NCBI GenBank assembly: GCA_944387635.1
Contig: CALXFT010000001.1
Span: 16,671 to 80,670 of the forward strand
DNA length: 64,000 nt
Direction: 5' to 3'
DNA from: an uncultured Oscillospiraceae bacterium
GTDB taxonomy: Bacteria; Bacillota; Clostridia; Oscillospirales; Oscillospiraceae
Below, one piece after another: positions 7,475 to 15,970 of the stretch. Below the pieces are notes generated by a model that was not told where the DNA came from, searched no databases, and worked only from the letters and a program-made list of their open reading frames with translations. Made by a program: the position numbers and the translations under genes. Positions within the stretch are counted from its first letter, which is position 1. Each line of letters starts with the position of its first letter.

Positions 7475-8128
7475 ATGAAGCATTTTAAGAGCACATCCCT
7501 GGCCGATCAGATTTTTGAGAAGCTGGAAAACGATATCATTTTGGGCGTCTACCCCCGGGGCGAGATCCTGACGGAGATGAAACTGGTGGAGCAGCTGGGC
7601 GTCAGCCGGACCCCCATCCGGGAGGCTCTGCGCCGGCTGGAGCAGGAGCGGCTCATCGAGGATACGGGCAAGGGCTCCAGAGTCTTGGGGATCACCGAGG
7701 AGGATCTGCTGGACATCCTGACCATCCGGGAGCGGATCGAAGGGGTGGCGGCATACTATGCCACAAAGAACATGACCGACGAGGGCAGGGCGGAGCTGAA
7801 TCATCTGATGGATCTGCAGGACTTTTACTACCAGAAGGGAAACCTGGACCAGATGCAGAAGGTGGACGATCAGCTCCATGACGCCATCTGCTATCTGAGC
7901 AAGCGGACGGTGATCGTGGACACCTTGGTGCCTCTGCACCGCAAGACCCGCCGGTACCGCCGCCTCTCCATGAGCGATCCCGAACGGGTGGCCAGCACCC
8001 GGCAGGAGCATGCGGCCATCTGCCATGCCATGCTCTCCGGCGACGCGGCGCTGGCGGAGGAAATGACCAGGCAGCACATTTCCAATGTGATCGATCACAT
8101 GTTAAACGGGAGGAGATATAATGGGTAA
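7475..8128 (+). CDS. GntR-family transcriptional regulator (FadR/FCD type)
   Basis: The 217-residue regulator has an N-terminal winged helix with the GntR signature LTEMKLVEQLGVSRTPIREALRRLEQERLIE. An all-helical FCD effector-binding domain follows, in which DDQLHDAI and HAAICHAM supply likely metal/ligand residues. ATG at 7475 is set by AAGGAG at 7461-7466. The gene sits inside the 2-oxoglutarate cassette and overlaps aconitase by 8 bases, so it is translationally coupled and probably regulates its own operon through the palindrome at 6035-6064. The ligand may be a TCA acid; this is inference. Confidence 0.88.
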   Translation: MKHFKSTSLADQIFEKLENDIILGVYPRGEILTEMKLVEQLGVSRTPIREALRRLEQERLIEDTGKGSRVLGITEEDLLDILTIRERIEGVAAYYATKNMTDEGRAELNHLMDLQDFYYQKGNLDQMQKVDDQLHDAICYLSKRTVIVDTLVPLHRKTRRYRRLSMSDPERVASTRQEHAAICHAMLSGDAALAEEMTRQHISNVIDHMLNGRRYNG

Positions 8129-10052
8129 GACCATTGCGCAGAAAATCATCGCGTCCCATCTGGTGTCCGGAGATATGACACCGGGCAGCGAGGTCGCCCT
8201 GCGGATCGACCAGACCCTGACCCAGGATGCCACGGGCACCATGGCCTATCTGGAATTTGAGACCATGGGCATCCCCCGGGTAAAGACGGAACTGAGCATT
8301 GCCTACGTGGACCACAACACCCTGCAATGCGGCTTTGAAAACAGCGACGACCACCGGTACCTGCAGTCCGTGGCGGCCAAGCACGGGGTCTGGTTTTCCC
8401 GGCCCGGCAACGGAATCTGCCATCAGGTCCATCTTGAGCGGTTTGGAAAGCCCGGCAAGACTCTCATCGGCTCCGACAGCCACACCCCAACCGGCGGCGG
8501 CCTGGGCATGCTGGCCTTCGGGGCGGGCGGTATGGACGTGGCAGTGGCCATGGGCGGCGGCGCTTACTACATTACCATGCCGAAGATGTACAAGGTCAAT
8601 CTCACGGGAAAGCTTCGGCCCTATGTCACCGCCAAAGACGTGAGCCTGGAGCTGCTGCGCATCCTCTCGGTCAAGGGCGGCGTGGGGGCCATCATCGAAT
8701 GGGGCGGACCCGGCGTAGCCACACTGTCGGTCCCCGAGCGGGGTACCATCACCAACATGGGTACCGAGTTGGGGGCCACCACCTCCATCTTCCCCTCGGA
8801 TGAGATTACCAGGGCTTTCCTGGCAGCCCAGGGACGGGAAGGGGACTACGTTCCCCTGGAAAGCGACCCGGACGCGGCGTATGATCGGATCATTGACATC
8901 GATCTGAGCGCCCTGGAGCCCCTGATTGCCTGCCCCCACAGCCCGGACAACGTGGTGAAGGTATCCACCCTGAAGGACGTGAAGGTGGATCAGGTCTGCA
9001 TCGGCTCTTGCACCAACTCCTCGCTGCTGGATCTTCGCAAGGTCGCCGCCATGCTGAAGGGAAAGACGATCCATCCCTCGGTGAGCCTGTCCATCTCCCC
9101 CGGCTCCCGGCAGGTGCTGACCATGCTCAGCGACTGCGGAGACTTGTCAGACATTCTGGCCAGCGGCGCCCGGGTTCTGGAGTGCGCCTGCGGCCCCTGT
9201 ATCGGCATGGGCTTCTCCCCCAATTCCGGCGGCGTGAGCCTGCGGACCTTTAACCGCAACTTCCTGGGCCGCAGCGGCACCAAGGACGGCCAGGTGTATC
9301 TGGTTTCTCCGGAGACTGCCGTGGCCTCGGCCCTCACCGGCTTTATTACGGATCCGACCACCATGGCCGAGCCGCTGAACGTGTCCATGCCGGAAAAATT
9401 CCTGGTCAACGACTCGGCGGTGCTGCCGCCGCTGTCGGAAGACCAGGCGAAAGACGCCCCGGTGCTGCGTGGTCCCAATATCAAGCCCTTCCCCAAGAGC
9501 AAGCCCTTTGCCGATACCCTGAAAGCGTCCCTGGTGCTGAAGGTGGGGGACAACATCACCACCGACCACATTATGCCGGCCGGGGCCAGGATTCTGCCCT
9601 ACCGTTCCAACATTCCCTATCTGTCCAACTTCTGCTTTGAGGTCTGTGATCCCGGTTTCCCGGAGCGGGCCAGGGCGGCGGGGGACGGCATCGTGGTAGG
9701 CGGAAGCAACTACGGCCAGGGCTCCTCCCGGGAGCACGCGGCGCTGGTTCCCATGTACCTGGGGATTCGCTGCGTCATTGCCAAGAGCTTTGCCCGGATC
9801 CACGCGGCCAACCTGATTAACGCCGGCATTCTGCCCCTGACCTTTGCAGATCCGGCTGACTATGACCGGCTGGAGCAGGGGGCGGTCCTGACCCTTTCCG
9901 ACATACGTCAGGGCCTGGAGACGGGATTCCTGACGGTGACGGAGGAGGCTGGGGGCCGGACCTTCCGGGTTACGGGCAGCTTTACCCGGCGCCAGCGTGC
10001 CATTCTCATGGCAGGCGGACTGCTGAACTACACCAAGGAGGGCGGACAATGA
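8121..10052 (+). CDS. aconitate hydratase
   Basis: The 643-residue aconitase has iron-sulfur cysteines in CIGSCTNSS and CACGPCIGMG and active-site regions SDSHTPTGGGLG and GSNYGQGSSREHAAL. The last belongs to the C-terminal swivel domain. At this length it fits the compact, LeuCD-like aconitase group common in anaerobes rather than the roughly 900-residue AcnA. It interconverts citrate and isocitrate. The start overlaps the regulator gene, and its stop overlaps the isocitrate dehydrogenase start by 4 bases. Confidence 0.93.
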   Translation: MGKTIAQKIIASHLVSGDMTPGSEVALRIDQTLTQDATGTMAYLEFETMGIPRVKTELSIAYVDHNTLQCGFENSDDHRYLQSVAAKHGVWFSRPGNGICHQVHLERFGKPGKTLIGSDSHTPTGGGLGMLAFGAGGMDVAVAMGGGAYYITMPKMYKVNLTGKLRPYVTAKDVSLELLRILSVKGGVGAIIEWGGPGVATLSVPERGTITNMGTELGATTSIFPSDEITRAFLAAQGREGDYVPLESDPDAAYDRIIDIDLSALEPLIACPHSPDNVVKVSTLKDVKVDQVCIGSCTNSSLLDLRKVAAMLKGKTIHPSVSLSISPGSRQVLTMLSDCGDLSDILASGARVLECACGPCIGMGFSPNSGGVSLRTFNRNFLGRSGTKDGQVYLVSPETAVASALTGFITDPTTMAEPLNVSMPEKFLVNDSAVLPPLSEDQAKDAPVLRGPNIKPFPKSKPFADTLKASLVLKVGDNITTDHIMPAGARILPYRSNIPYLSNFCFEVCDPGFPERARAAGDGIVVGGSNYGQGSSREHAALVPMYLGIRCVIAKSFARIHAANLINAGILPLTFADPADYDRLEQGAVLTLSDIRQGLETGFLTVTEEAGGRTFRVTGSFTRRQRAILMAGGLLNYTKEGGQ

Positions 10053-11164
10053 ATCACGCCATTGACGGCGCGGCCCAGGCCTTTCGGCAGCTGCTGGAGG
10101 AGCAGCTGGCCAGAGTCGCCGCCATGAATACGGAAAAGACCGATTTTTCATCCAAGAAAACCGTTACCATCGGCGTCATTGACGGCGACGGCATCGGTCC
10201 GGTCATCACGGCCCAGGCGGCCCGGGTTCTGGAAAAGCTTCTGGCCCACGAGATCGCCGGAGGCTCTGTGGAGGTCCGGAAGATTCGCGGCCTGACCATT
10301 GAGAACCGGAAGGCCCAGGGCAAGGCAATTCCTTCGGAGGTGCTGGAGCAGATCAAATCCTGTGATGTGCTGCTCAAAGGCCCCACGGAGACGCCCAAAG
10401 GCGGCAGCCTGGAGAGCGCCAATGTGGCAATGCGCCGGGAGCTGGATCTGTACGCCAACTGCCGTCCGGTGTCTGTTCCGGAGAAGAATATCGACTGGAT
10501 GTTCTTCCGGGAGAATACGGAAGGGGAGTATGTTCTGGGCAGCCGGGGCGTGGAGCTTCCCGGCATGGCTGTGGACTTTAAGGTCACCACGGACCTGGGG
10601 ACCCGGCGGATCGCCCGGGCCGCCTTCGACTATGCCCGGAATAACGGCAAGACCCATGTGGCGGTGGTTACAAAGGCCAACATCATGAAAAAGACCGACG
10701 GAAAGTTTACGGCCATTGCCCACGAAGTGGCGGCGGACTATCCGGAGATCACGGCGGAAGACTACTACATCGATATTATGACCGCCAATCTGCTGGATGA
10801 GAAGCTCCGTCAGCAGTTTCAGGTTTTTCTGCTGCCCAATCTCTACGGAGACATCATCACCGACGAGGCCGCTCAGATCCAGGGCGGCGTTGGGACGGCG
10901 GGCAGCGCCAACATCGGCGACCGCTATGCCATGTTCGAGGCAGTTCACGGCACGGCCCCCCGGCTGATTCAGCAGGGACTGGGGGACTATGCCAACCCGG
11001 CCAGCATTCTCAAGGCCACGGCTCTGCTCCTGCGCCACATCTGCCGGACGGACGCGGCGGACAGGCTGGAAAAGGCTCTGGCGGCCTGTCCGGTGCGGGT
11101 GGCCAGCGACGGCGGGGAAGCAACGGCGGCAGAATACACCGACGCCCTGATGGCGCTGCTGTGA
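10049..11164 (+). CDS. icd: isocitrate dehydrogenase (isocitrate/isopropylmalate dehydrogenase family)
   Basis: The 371-residue beta-decarboxylating dehydrogenase shows GDGIGPVI near the N-terminus, the substrate arginines around MRRELDLYANCRPV, the ENTEGEY loop and the metal/cofactor segments NLYGDIITDEAAQ and HGTAPRL. Ser-containing GGSLESANVAMRR aligns with the isocitrate-binding loop, and the operon context supports isocitrate as substrate. It carries an approximately 35-residue N-terminal extension before KTVTIGVIDGDG. Cofactor preference (NAD or NADP) cannot be fixed by eye. It completes a citrate to 2-oxoglutarate path for glutamate synthesis. Confidence 0.9.
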   Translation: MNHAIDGAAQAFRQLLEEQLARVAAMNTEKTDFSSKKTVTIGVIDGDGIGPVITAQAARVLEKLLAHEIAGGSVEVRKIRGLTIENRKAQGKAIPSEVLEQIKSCDVLLKGPTETPKGGSLESANVAMRRELDLYANCRPVSVPEKNIDWMFFRENTEGEYVLGSRGVELPGMAVDFKVTTDLGTRRIARAAFDYARNNGKTHVAVVTKANIMKKTDGKFTAIAHEVAADYPEITAEDYYIDIMTANLLDEKLRQQFQVFLLPNLYGDIITDEAAQIQGGVGTAGSANIGDRYAMFEAVHGTAPRLIQQGLGDYANPASILKATALLLRHICRTDAADRLEKALAACPVRVASDGGEATAAEYTDALMALL

Positions 11165-11177
11165 CCGGGCCGCGCCT

Positions 11178-11555
11178 GTGGACGAGAAAACCCTCTTTTT
11201 CTTCCGGGACCATCCCGGGGCCGTGGCCCTGTATGAGACCCTGGAGGCGAAGATTCTGGAGCAAATCGAAGATGTGGCGATTCGCGTCCAGACCAGCCAG
11301 ATCTCCTTTTACAACAAGCACATGTTCGCCTGCGCCTCCTTTGCCCGTGTGCGGAAGAAGCGGGAACTGCCGGAGCCCTATCTGGTGGTGACCTTCGGTC
11401 TGGGACGGCAGGTCACGGACCCCCGGATCGCGGTTTCGGTGCAGCCCTATCCCGGACGCTGGACCCACCATGTGGTGATCGGCCGGGAATCCCAGATCGA
11501 TGAAGTCCTGATGGACTGGATTCGGGAGGCGGCGGCCTTTTCCGCCGGGAAATAG
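11178..11555 (+). CDS. DUF5655-like protein
   Basis: The 125-residue protein has a GTG start 13 bases after isocitrate dehydrogenase, probably in the same transcript. The sequence FYNKHMFACASFARVRKKRELPEPYLVVTFGL and the C-terminal HHVVIGRESQIDEVLMDWIREA resemble DUF5655 domains, which are predicted transport- or nuclease-associated and have no assigned reaction. No membrane segment or signal peptide is visible. The link to the TCA cassette is positional only. Confidence 0.65.
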   Translation: MDEKTLFFFRDHPGAVALYETLEAKILEQIEDVAIRVQTSQISFYNKHMFACASFARVRKKRELPEPYLVVTFGLGRQVTDPRIAVSVQPYPGRWTHHVVIGRESQIDEVLMDWIREAAAFSAGK

Positions 11556-11583
11556 ACCAACAAATGGGACTGTATGTTTCCGG

Positions 11584-11612
11584 TTGCAAATTCCTTGGGA
11601 GTATGCTATACT
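11584..11612 (+). promoter_or_regulatory. uridine phosphorylase promoter
   Basis: TTGCAA (11584-11589) and TATACT (11607-11612) are separated by 17 bases, 33 bases upstream of the ATG. Confidence 0.65.
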
Positions 11613-11645
11613 GTATTTAGCAATTTTTCACAAGGAGGCGTCCAT

Positions 11646-12416
11646 ATGCAAGACATCGGTATGCAGTTTCACATTCGCTGCGGGGAAGGAGACGTAGGCC
11701 GCTATGTGTTCCTGCCGGGAGACCCGGGACGCTGCGAAGCCATCGCAAGTTATTTTGACAATCCGGTCCATGTGGGCATGAACCGGGAATACAATATCTA
11801 TACAGGCACCCTGCTTGGGCAGAAGGTGTCGGTGTGCTCCACCGGCATCGGCGGTCCCTCGGCCTCCATTGCCATGGAAGAACTGGCGGCCATTGGCGCG
11901 GACACCTTCCTGCGGGTGGGTACCTGCGGCGGCATTGCCATGGATGTGCTGCCCGGCGATGTGATCGTGGCCAACGGCGCTGTCCGGTATGAACACACAT
12001 CCATGGAGTATGCGCCCATTGAATTCCCGGCAGTGCCGGACTTCGACATCACCGCCGCCCTGAAGGCGGCCAGCCAGGACCTGGGTTATCGTACCCATGT
12101 GGGAGTGGTCCAGTGCAAGGATTCCTTCTATGGCCAGCACAGTCCGGAAAAGTCTCCGGTTTTTTACGAATTGACGCAAAAGTGGGAGAGCTGGAAGCGC
12201 TTGGGCGTCAAGGCCAGTGAGATGGAGTCTGCCGCCCTGTTCGTGGTGGCGGCGGCTCTGGGGGTCCGTTGCGGCAGCTGCTTCCATGTGATCTGGAACC
12301 AGGAGCGGGAGAAGGCGGGGCTGGAAATGCCAATGACAGAAGACACCAGCGGCGCCATTCGCGTGGGCATCGAGGCCATGAAGCGGATCATCGCCCAGGA
12401 CCTTCAAAAGAAATAA
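11646..12416 (+). CDS. udp: uridine phosphorylase
   Basis: The 256-residue nucleoside phosphorylase of the PNP/UDP family 1 fold shows the phosphate-binding [10 protein letters not shown], the LRVGTCGGI segment and the purine/pyrimidine-ribose motif SEMESAALF. The family splits uridine plus phosphate into uracil and ribose-1-phosphate. Residues QCKDSFYGQ match uridine-specific members better than DeoD. ATG at 11646 follows AAGGAGG by six bases. It is monocistronic, with its own promoter and a bidirectional terminator downstream. Confidence 0.88.
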   Translation: MQDIGMQFHIRCGEGDVGRYVFLPGDPGRCEAIASYFDNPVHVGMNREYNIYTGTLLGQKVSVCSTGIGGPSASIAMEELAAIGADTFLRVGTCGGIAMDVLPGDVIVANGAVRYEHTSMEYAPIEFPAVPDFDITAALKAASQDLGYRTHVGVVQCKDSFYGQHSPEKSPVFYELTQKWESWKRLGVKASEMESAALFVVAAALGVRCGSCFHVIWNQEREKAGLEMPMTEDTSGAIRVGIEAMKRIIAQDLQKK

Positions 12417-12454
12417 ACAAATCCGGGCTGCCGACGCAGCCCGGATTTGTTTTT
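12416..12454. terminator. bidirectional terminator
   Basis: A 16-bp stem (12416-12431 with 12436-12451, loop CGAC) overlaps the stop codon of uridine phosphorylase and is followed by Ts. It also serves the convergent minus-strand gene ending at 12457. Confidence 0.88.
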
Positions 12455-12456
12455 GA

Positions 12457-12777
12457 TCAGGCATCCAGATACTGGACGAAGCCCAGGGTCATGTAGTCTA
12501 AGTACACATGCTTGTCCGGGGTCTTGCCCATGGTGACCCGGTGGCAGTGGACTTCCCACACCGGCTCTCCCTGGAGCTGCCCTTTCTTGATCTCAAAGAC
12601 GTGGTTCCAGCTTCTGCCCTCCATGTATTGGGGCTCCCGCAGGAAGCGGATCAGCTCCAGACGGCGGAAGTGGAAGGTGGGAAACGCGTTCTTGATGCAG
12701 AGCTCAAACAGGACCTCCGCGTCCCGTACGCTGCCAAGTTCAAAGGTGCTGCGGATCATTGCGCCGTAATCTTGCAT
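12457..12777 (-). CDS. uncharacterised 106-residue protein
   Basis: This is a soluble-looking small protein with an aromatic-rich middle and C-terminus (WEVHCHRVTMGKTPDKHVYLDYMTLGFVQYLDA) and no signal peptide or membrane segment. I do not recognise the family. AGGAGG seven bases before ATG supports the start. It follows the thioesterase gene after 13 bases, with its ribosome site overlapping that gene's stop, so the two are co-translated from the promoter at 13203-13231. Confidence 0.7.
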   Translation of the reverse strand: MQDYGAMIRSTFELGSVRDAEVLFELCIKNAFPTFHFRRLELIRFLREPQYMEGRSWNHVFEIKKGQLQGEPVWEVHCHRVTMGKTPDKHVYLDYMTLGFVQYLDA

Positions 12778-12790
12778 AAACCATACCTCC

Positions 12791-13177
12791 TCAGAGCTTT
12801 GCGTAGGTTTTGTCCAGAAATTTCTGGCTGTTCACAATCACTCGTTTGTGGATGCCTCTGCCGATCTGACCGGCTTCGTCAAATGCCTGCACGTCAAAGG
12901 TGATGACTTTTCCCTCTACAGCGGTGACGGTGGCCTGGGCCCGGACCTCCATGCCCACCGGTGTGGCGGTGATGTGCTCAATGTTCAGCAGCGTACCCAC
13001 CGTGGTCTGGCCCTCGGGAAGGGAAGCCGCTATGGCCTCACAGGCCGCGCCCTCCATCAGCGCTGCCATACAGGGGGTGGCATAGACCAGCAAATCGCCG
13101 GAACCCACTTCCAGGGCGGTGTCCTCCCGCTCAGCCAGGGTCGTGACTTCCCCCTGCATGCCCAATTGAATCTCCAT
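12791..13177 (-). CDS. hotdog-fold thioesterase (FlK-like)
   Basis: The 128-residue single hotdog-domain protein resembles fluoroacetyl-CoA thioesterase-like members. The segment VYATPCMAALMEGAACEAI carries the Thr and Glu positions, and NIEHITATPVG carries the His, of the FlK catalytic set; the C-terminal half holds FDVQAFDEAGQIGRGIHKRVIV. The physiological acyl-CoA is unknown. ATG at 13177 is chosen because AAGGAG precedes it; an upstream in-frame ATG at 13231 would lie within the promoter. Confidence 0.8.
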   Translation of the reverse strand: MEIQLGMQGEVTTLAEREDTALEVGSGDLLVYATPCMAALMEGAACEAIAASLPEGQTTVGTLLNIEHITATPVGMEVRAQATVTAVEGKVITFDVQAFDEAGQIGRGIHKRVIVNSQKFLDKTYAKL

Positions 13178-13202
13178 CCGGATCACACTCCTTCTACCAT
13201 AA

Positions 13203-13231
13203 ACTATACCCCAATTTCCCGGCGCTGTCAA
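13203..13231 (-). promoter_or_regulatory. thioesterase operon promoter
   Basis: On the minus strand TTGACA (13231-13226), 17 bases, TATAGT (13208-13203). It is divergent from the pncB promoter 10 bases away. Confidence 0.75.
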
Positions 13232-13240
13232 CGAAAAGGG

Positions 13241-13269
13241 TTGCCTTTTGCATAAAAAAACTATATAAT
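13241..13269 (+). promoter_or_regulatory. pncB promoter
   Basis: TTGCCT (13241-13246), 17 bases, TATAAT (13264-13269), 30 bases upstream of the pncB ATG and back to back with the thioesterase promoter. Confidence 0.7.
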
Positions 13270-13299
13270 GGATCCATCTGAAACAAATGAGGTGTTCCT

Positions 13300-14751
13300 A
13301 TGGCAGCCCATGATAAACTAAACATGACCATGCTCTGCGATTTCTATGAATTGACCATGATCCAGGGCTACTTTGCCAACGGCTATGCGGACCGCATCAC
13401 CTACTTTGACCTGTTCTTCCGCCGTTGTCCCGACGACGCCGGATATGCCATTGCCGCCGGCCTGGAGCAGATTGTGGAGTATATTCAGGATCTGCATTTC
13501 TCTGCGGAGGATATTGAATATCTCCGAGGGCGGAAGATGTTCAGCGAGGCGTTCCTGGAGTATCTGGCGAATTTTAAGTTCACCGGCGACATCTGGGCCG
13601 TTCCGGAAGGCACGCCCATCTTCCCCAGGGAACCCATTCTGACCGTCCGTGCTCCCGCGGCCCAGGCCCAGCTCATCGAGACCTTCCTGCTGCTGTCGGT
13701 CAACCACCAGAGCCTGATCGCCACCAAGGCCAACCGGGTGGTCCGTGCCGCGGACGGGCGGACGGTGCTGGAGTTCGGCTCCCGCCGGGCCCAGGGCTCT
13801 ACGGCCGCCATTCTGGGCGCCAGAGCGGCCTATATCGGCGGCTGTCACGGCACCGCCTGTACCATTTCCGACCAGCTTTTCGGCGTCACCGCCGGCGGCA
13901 CCATGGCCCACGCCTGGGTGCAGATGTTTGACAGCGAGTACGAGGCTTTCAAGGCCTATACCCAAATGTACCCCAACAACGCCACCCTGCTGGTGGATAC
14001 CTATGACACCCTGCGCTCCGGCGTACCCAATGCCATCCGGGTCTTCAACGAGGTTCTCAAGCCCATGGGCATCACCAAGTGCGGCATCCGGCTGGACTCC
14101 GGCGACTTGACCTATCTGACCCGGCAGGCCAGAAAAATGCTGGACGAGGCCGGCTGGACCCAGTGTAAGATCACCGTCTCCAATTCCCTGGACGAGTATA
14201 TTATCCGGGACGTTCTGCGCCAGGGAGCTCAGATCGACGCCTTCGGCGTTGGCGAGCGGCTGATCACCGCCCGCTCCGAACCCATTTTCGGCGGCGTGTA
14301 CAAGCTGGCCGCGGTGGAGGAGCCCGACGGCACCATCGTGCCCAAGATCAAGATCTCCGAGAACGTGGGCAAGATCACAAACCCCCACTATAAAAAGCTC
14401 TACCGATTCTACGGCAAAGACACGGGCAAGGCCATTGCCGACTACCTGACGGTCTACGACGAGGAAGTGGACGACAGCCAGGATATCACCATCTTTGACC
14501 CGGATGCCACCTGGAAGACCAAGCGGGTGTACAACTATACCGCCAAGGAGCTGCAGGTACCCGTGTTCCGCGGCGGCGAGCTGGTCTACAAGCTGCCTTC
14601 CCTGGACGAGATCCGCGATTACTGTGCCGAGCAGGTGGACGCCCTGTGGGACGAGATCAAGCGTTTTGACAATCCCCAGACCTACTATGTTGACCTGAGC
14701 CAGAAGCTCTGGGACATCAAGTTCGACCTGCTCAAACGCAATGGCAAGTAA
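13300..14751 (+). CDS. pncB: nicotinate phosphoribosyltransferase
   Basis: The 483-residue type II phosphoribosyltransferase starts with the typical MLCDFYELTM and contains EFGSRRAQG and the GTMAHAWVQMF segment with the autophosphorylated His. CGIRLDSGDLTYLT forms part of the phosphate-binding barrel. It makes nicotinate mononucleotide from nicotinate and PRPP with ATP, the entry step of NAD salvage. It is the first of three tightly packed plus-strand genes; the next start lies inside its final codons. Confidence 0.95.
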   Translation: MAAHDKLNMTMLCDFYELTMIQGYFANGYADRITYFDLFFRRCPDDAGYAIAAGLEQIVEYIQDLHFSAEDIEYLRGRKMFSEAFLEYLANFKFTGDIWAVPEGTPIFPREPILTVRAPAAQAQLIETFLLLSVNHQSLIATKANRVVRAADGRTVLEFGSRRAQGSTAAILGARAAYIGGCHGTACTISDQLFGVTAGGTMAHAWVQMFDSEYEAFKAYTQMYPNNATLLVDTYDTLRSGVPNAIRVFNEVLKPMGITKCGIRLDSGDLTYLTRQARKMLDEAGWTQCKITVSNSLDEYIIRDVLRQGAQIDAFGVGERLITARSEPIFGGVYKLAAVEEPDGTIVPKIKISENVGKITNPHYKKLYRFYGKDTGKAIADYLTVYDEEVDDSQDITIFDPDATWKTKRVYNYTAKELQVPVFRGGELVYKLPSLDEIRDYCAEQVDALWDEIKRFDNPQTYYVDLSQKLWDIKFDLLKRNGK

Positions 14752-15247
14752 GCAAACTCCCGCGTCGGCTGTGGCCTTGGGCGGCGTGATGGCGGCCCTG
14801 GCCATGGTCATCATGGGCTTGGGAACCCTGATCCCCGTGGCGACCTATGTCTGTCCGGTCCTCTGCGTGCTGATGCTTCAGCTGGTGCTGAAGTCCTGCG
14901 GGACTCGAATGGCCTGGGCCTGGTACGGCGCTGTGGCGTTTCTGTCCATGTTCCTGTGCCAGGACACGGAGGCGGCGGTCCTCTTTGCCTTTTTGGGATA
15001 TTACCCCATCCTCAAGCCCCGGCTGGACGCCCGGAAAGGGAAGTGGCTGTGGAAGGGCCTGTTGTTCAACGGCATGGTCCTGTTGGCCTACTGGGTGCTG
15101 CTCCGGCTTCTGGGCGTGGAGCGGCTGGCATCGGAGTTTTCCGAGATGGGCTTTGTTATGGGCTTCGTTTTGCTGATTCTGGGCAATGTCACTTTCGTCC
15201 TGCTGGACAGGCTCCTGGGCATGGGGTTTCGGAAGCGGCGAAAATGA
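14741..15247 (+). CDS. multi-pass membrane protein, unknown function
   Basis: The 168-residue protein has about five hydrophobic segments (near residues 10-30, 34-50, 60-85, 105-122 and 138-158) and a very basic C-terminus (FRKRRK). Its start overlaps the end of pncB by 11 bases, so it is translationally coupled to NAD salvage. Small integral proteins of this shape include ECF transporter S components, which could import a niacin-like vitamin. No signature confirms this; it is only a contextual suggestion. Confidence 0.7.
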   Translation: MASKQTPASAVALGGVMAALAMVIMGLGTLIPVATYVCPVLCVLMLQLVLKSCGTRMAWAWYGAVAFLSMFLCQDTEAAVLFAFLGYYPILKPRLDARKGKWLWKGLLFNGMVLLAYWVLLRLLGVERLASEFSEMGFVMGFVLLILGNVTFVLLDRLLGMGFRKRRK

Positions 15248-15296
15248 ATCTGTTTTACCGGGCGGCGCAGGCCGCCCGAAATGTTTTGGAGGGAGC

Positions 15297-15575
15297 ATGG
15301 AAACAAGCTGGTATTTGTACATTCTGCGCTGTAAGGACAACACCCTCTACACCGGCATTGCCACCGATGTGGACAGACGTCTGCGGACCCATCAGCAGGG
15401 CAAAGGCGCCAAGTACACCCGGGGACGCGGTCCCCTGGAGCTGGTGTATCAGGAACGCTGCGGCACCCGCAGCCAGGCGCTGAAGCGGGAACTGGTGGTC
15501 AAGGCTCTGTCCAGGGAGCAGAAGGAACTGCTGCTGTGTCAGGCTTCCCAAGCCGGGCCGGAGAAATTTCCTTGA
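15297..15575 (+). CDS. GIY-YIG nuclease domain protein
   Basis: The 92-residue protein is a stand-alone GIY-YIG domain: WYLYILRCKDNTLYTGIATDVDRRLRTH contains the two motif strands and the conserved Arg, and KYTRGRGPLELVYQE follows. It belongs to the UPF0213/YhbQ group, for which structure-specific DNA cleavage has been proposed. The final catalytic Glu lies in LKRELVVKALS. The start at 15297 is set by GGAGG. A small GC hairpin (15260-15277) precedes it. Confidence 0.88.
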   Translation: METSWYLYILRCKDNTLYTGIATDVDRRLRTHQQGKGAKYTRGRGPLELVYQERCGTRSQALKRELVVKALSREQKELLLCQASQAGPEKFP

Positions 15576-15593
15576 ACGAGGAGCGAACAGTGC

Positions 15594-15649
15594 TTGACAA
15601 AGTTCCCCGCCGGTGGTAACATTTACATGGAAAAATTAGCTCGTGCTAA
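15594..15649 (+). promoter_or_regulatory. feo operon promoter with DtxR-like operator
   Basis: TTGACA (15594-15599), 17 bases, TAACAT (15617-15622) form the promoter. Just downstream of the predicted start is the inverted repeat TTAGCTCGTGCTAA (15636-15649), whose TTAGC/GCTAA half-sites resemble metalloregulator boxes of the DtxR/MntR family. The position fits iron-dependent repression (inference). A further hairpin (15670-15677 with 15687-15694) lies just before the feoA ribosome site. Confidence 0.65.
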
Positions 15650-15708
15650 CTGTGCGAATGGATAGAAATCCCATGGCCCCCGGGGCGCCATGGGAGCGGA
15701 GGATGCTT

Positions 15709-15933
15709 ATGAAGACATTAAAAGACGCGAAAATCGGCCAGACTGTGGTGGTTGCGAAGGTGTGGGGGGAAGGCGCGGTTCGCCGCCGCATCATGGACAT
15801 GGGGATCACCAAAAATGTGGAGGTCTTTGTCCGGAAGGTGGCCCCTCTTGGGGACCCCATTGAGGTCAATGTCCGAGGCTATGAACTGAGCCTTCGGAAG
15901 GCGGACGCGGAAATGATCGAGGTGTACGAGTAA
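15709..15933 (+). CDS. feoA: ferrous iron transport protein A
   Basis: The 74-residue SH3-like FeoA has the typical MGITKNVEVFVRKVAPLGDPIEVNVRGYELSLRKADA. FeoA is a small cytoplasmic partner that supports FeoB. ATG at 15709 is chosen because GGAGG precedes it by six bases; upstream in-frame ATGs would add an unrelated leader. It lies 37 bases before feoB in the feoA-feoB-cysteine-rich protein operon. Confidence 0.93.
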   Translation: MKTLKDAKIGQTVVVAKVWGEGAVRRRIMDMGITKNVEVFVRKVAPLGDPIEVNVRGYELSLRKADAEMIEVYE

Positions 15934-15970
15934 ATCACGCGCTGGCAACGCGGAAAGAGAGGATTTGCCT

